Assembly (NCBI GenBank): GCA_016293645.1
Contig: JAEDDW010000025.1
Span: forward strand, 1 to 24,733
Source of the DNA: Treponema sp.
Lineage (GTDB): Bacteria > Spirochaetota > Spirochaetia > Treponematales > Treponemataceae
Direction of reading: 5' to 3'
DNA: 24,733 nt
Shown here: one piece after another, positions 24,637 through 24,733 of the stretch
Layout: each line of letters starts with the position of its first letter
Numbering within the stretch: position 1 is the first letter of the stretch
Notes under the pieces: model-generated
What the model saw: only the letters and a program-made list of their open reading frames with translations
Databases searched by the model: none
What the model was told of the DNA's origin: nothing
Translations under genes and position numbers: made by a program

Positions 24637-24674
24637 TTTAGAACTTATAAAGATATTAGTTATGGAGGAAGACG

Positions 24675-24733
24675 ATGGCCGGAGCCAGTAAAAACTCTCG
24701 TACAACTGTTGCTACACAGAAGTTCATCTGCCC
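24675..24733 (+). CDS. Start of a small unidentified gene, cut by the window edge
   Basis: ATG 24675 follows GGAGG (24664-24668) by 6 nt and a near-consensus promoter, so this is a well-expressed gene. Only about 20 residues are visible (MAGASKNSRTTVATQKFICP). The basic, Ser/Thr-rich start and a Cys-Pro at the cut would suit the first half of a zinc ribbon, but this is a guess. The product is not recognised. Confidence 0.75.
   Translation, partial: MAGASKNSRTTVATQKFIC

Noticed and set aside
1..24733. CRISPR array, tRNA, IS element or prophage
   Set aside because: No evenly spaced direct repeats, cloverleaf candidates, transposase motifs or phage genes were seen.

Overview
The window looks like chromosomal DNA from a low-GC, diderm, outer-membrane-bearing bacterium, most likely a spirochaete of the Treponema group. 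This rests on base composition (from about 20 to 50 % GC in single 60-base rows counted by eye), relaxed spirochaete-style lipoproteins, a SPOR protein and an AT-rich type II secretion system (T2SS). The taxon is an inference; no rRNA or marker gene is present. No tRNA, rRNA, CRISPR array, insertion sequence or phage gene was seen.

Layout. (1) Bases 2-568 are the 3' end of a SPOR-domain protein gene, closed by a strong hairpin terminator. (2) Bases 719-18013 are eight genes on the + strand, every one overlapping the next (by 8, 4, 26, 11, 38, 10 and 8 nt), so about 17.3 kb contain no non-coding base. The order is: a 463-residue exported beta-rich protein; a giant 4097-residue exported multidomain protein; then the inner-membrane and pseudopilus part of a T2SS (GspG, a 58-residue mini-pseudopilin, a GspI/J-like pseudopilin, GspK, GspL-like, GspM-like). 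(3) After a 49-nt gap with a weak hairpin come a TPR lipoprotein gene and a one-domain prepilin peptidase gene. (4) On the - strand, converging with only 2 nt between stops, lie gspD-gspE-gspF (secretin, ATPase, platform protein). (5) A divergent region of about 96 nt leads to a PlsC-type acyltransferase gene, then a strong promoter and the first 20 codons of another gene.

How it may work together. The T2SS is compact and edited: GspE has lost its zinc finger, one pseudopilin is only 58 residues, the prepilin peptidase lacks its usual N-terminal domain, GspD carries three STN/N0-like modules, no separate GspC, GspH or GspN is visible, and the GspM-like protein has a tail that may replace the GspC HR domain. 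The giant protein has a signal peptide, about eight Ig-like modules, about 1900 residues of diverged beta-rich repeats, then Fn3-like, IPT/TIG and putative-Ig modules and a propeller-like end. It is fused translationally to gspG by an ATGA overlap. The most interesting reading is a dedicated secretion system whose main client, or structural partner, is this giant protein and perhaps the 463-residue protein before it. That link is inferred from gene order only.
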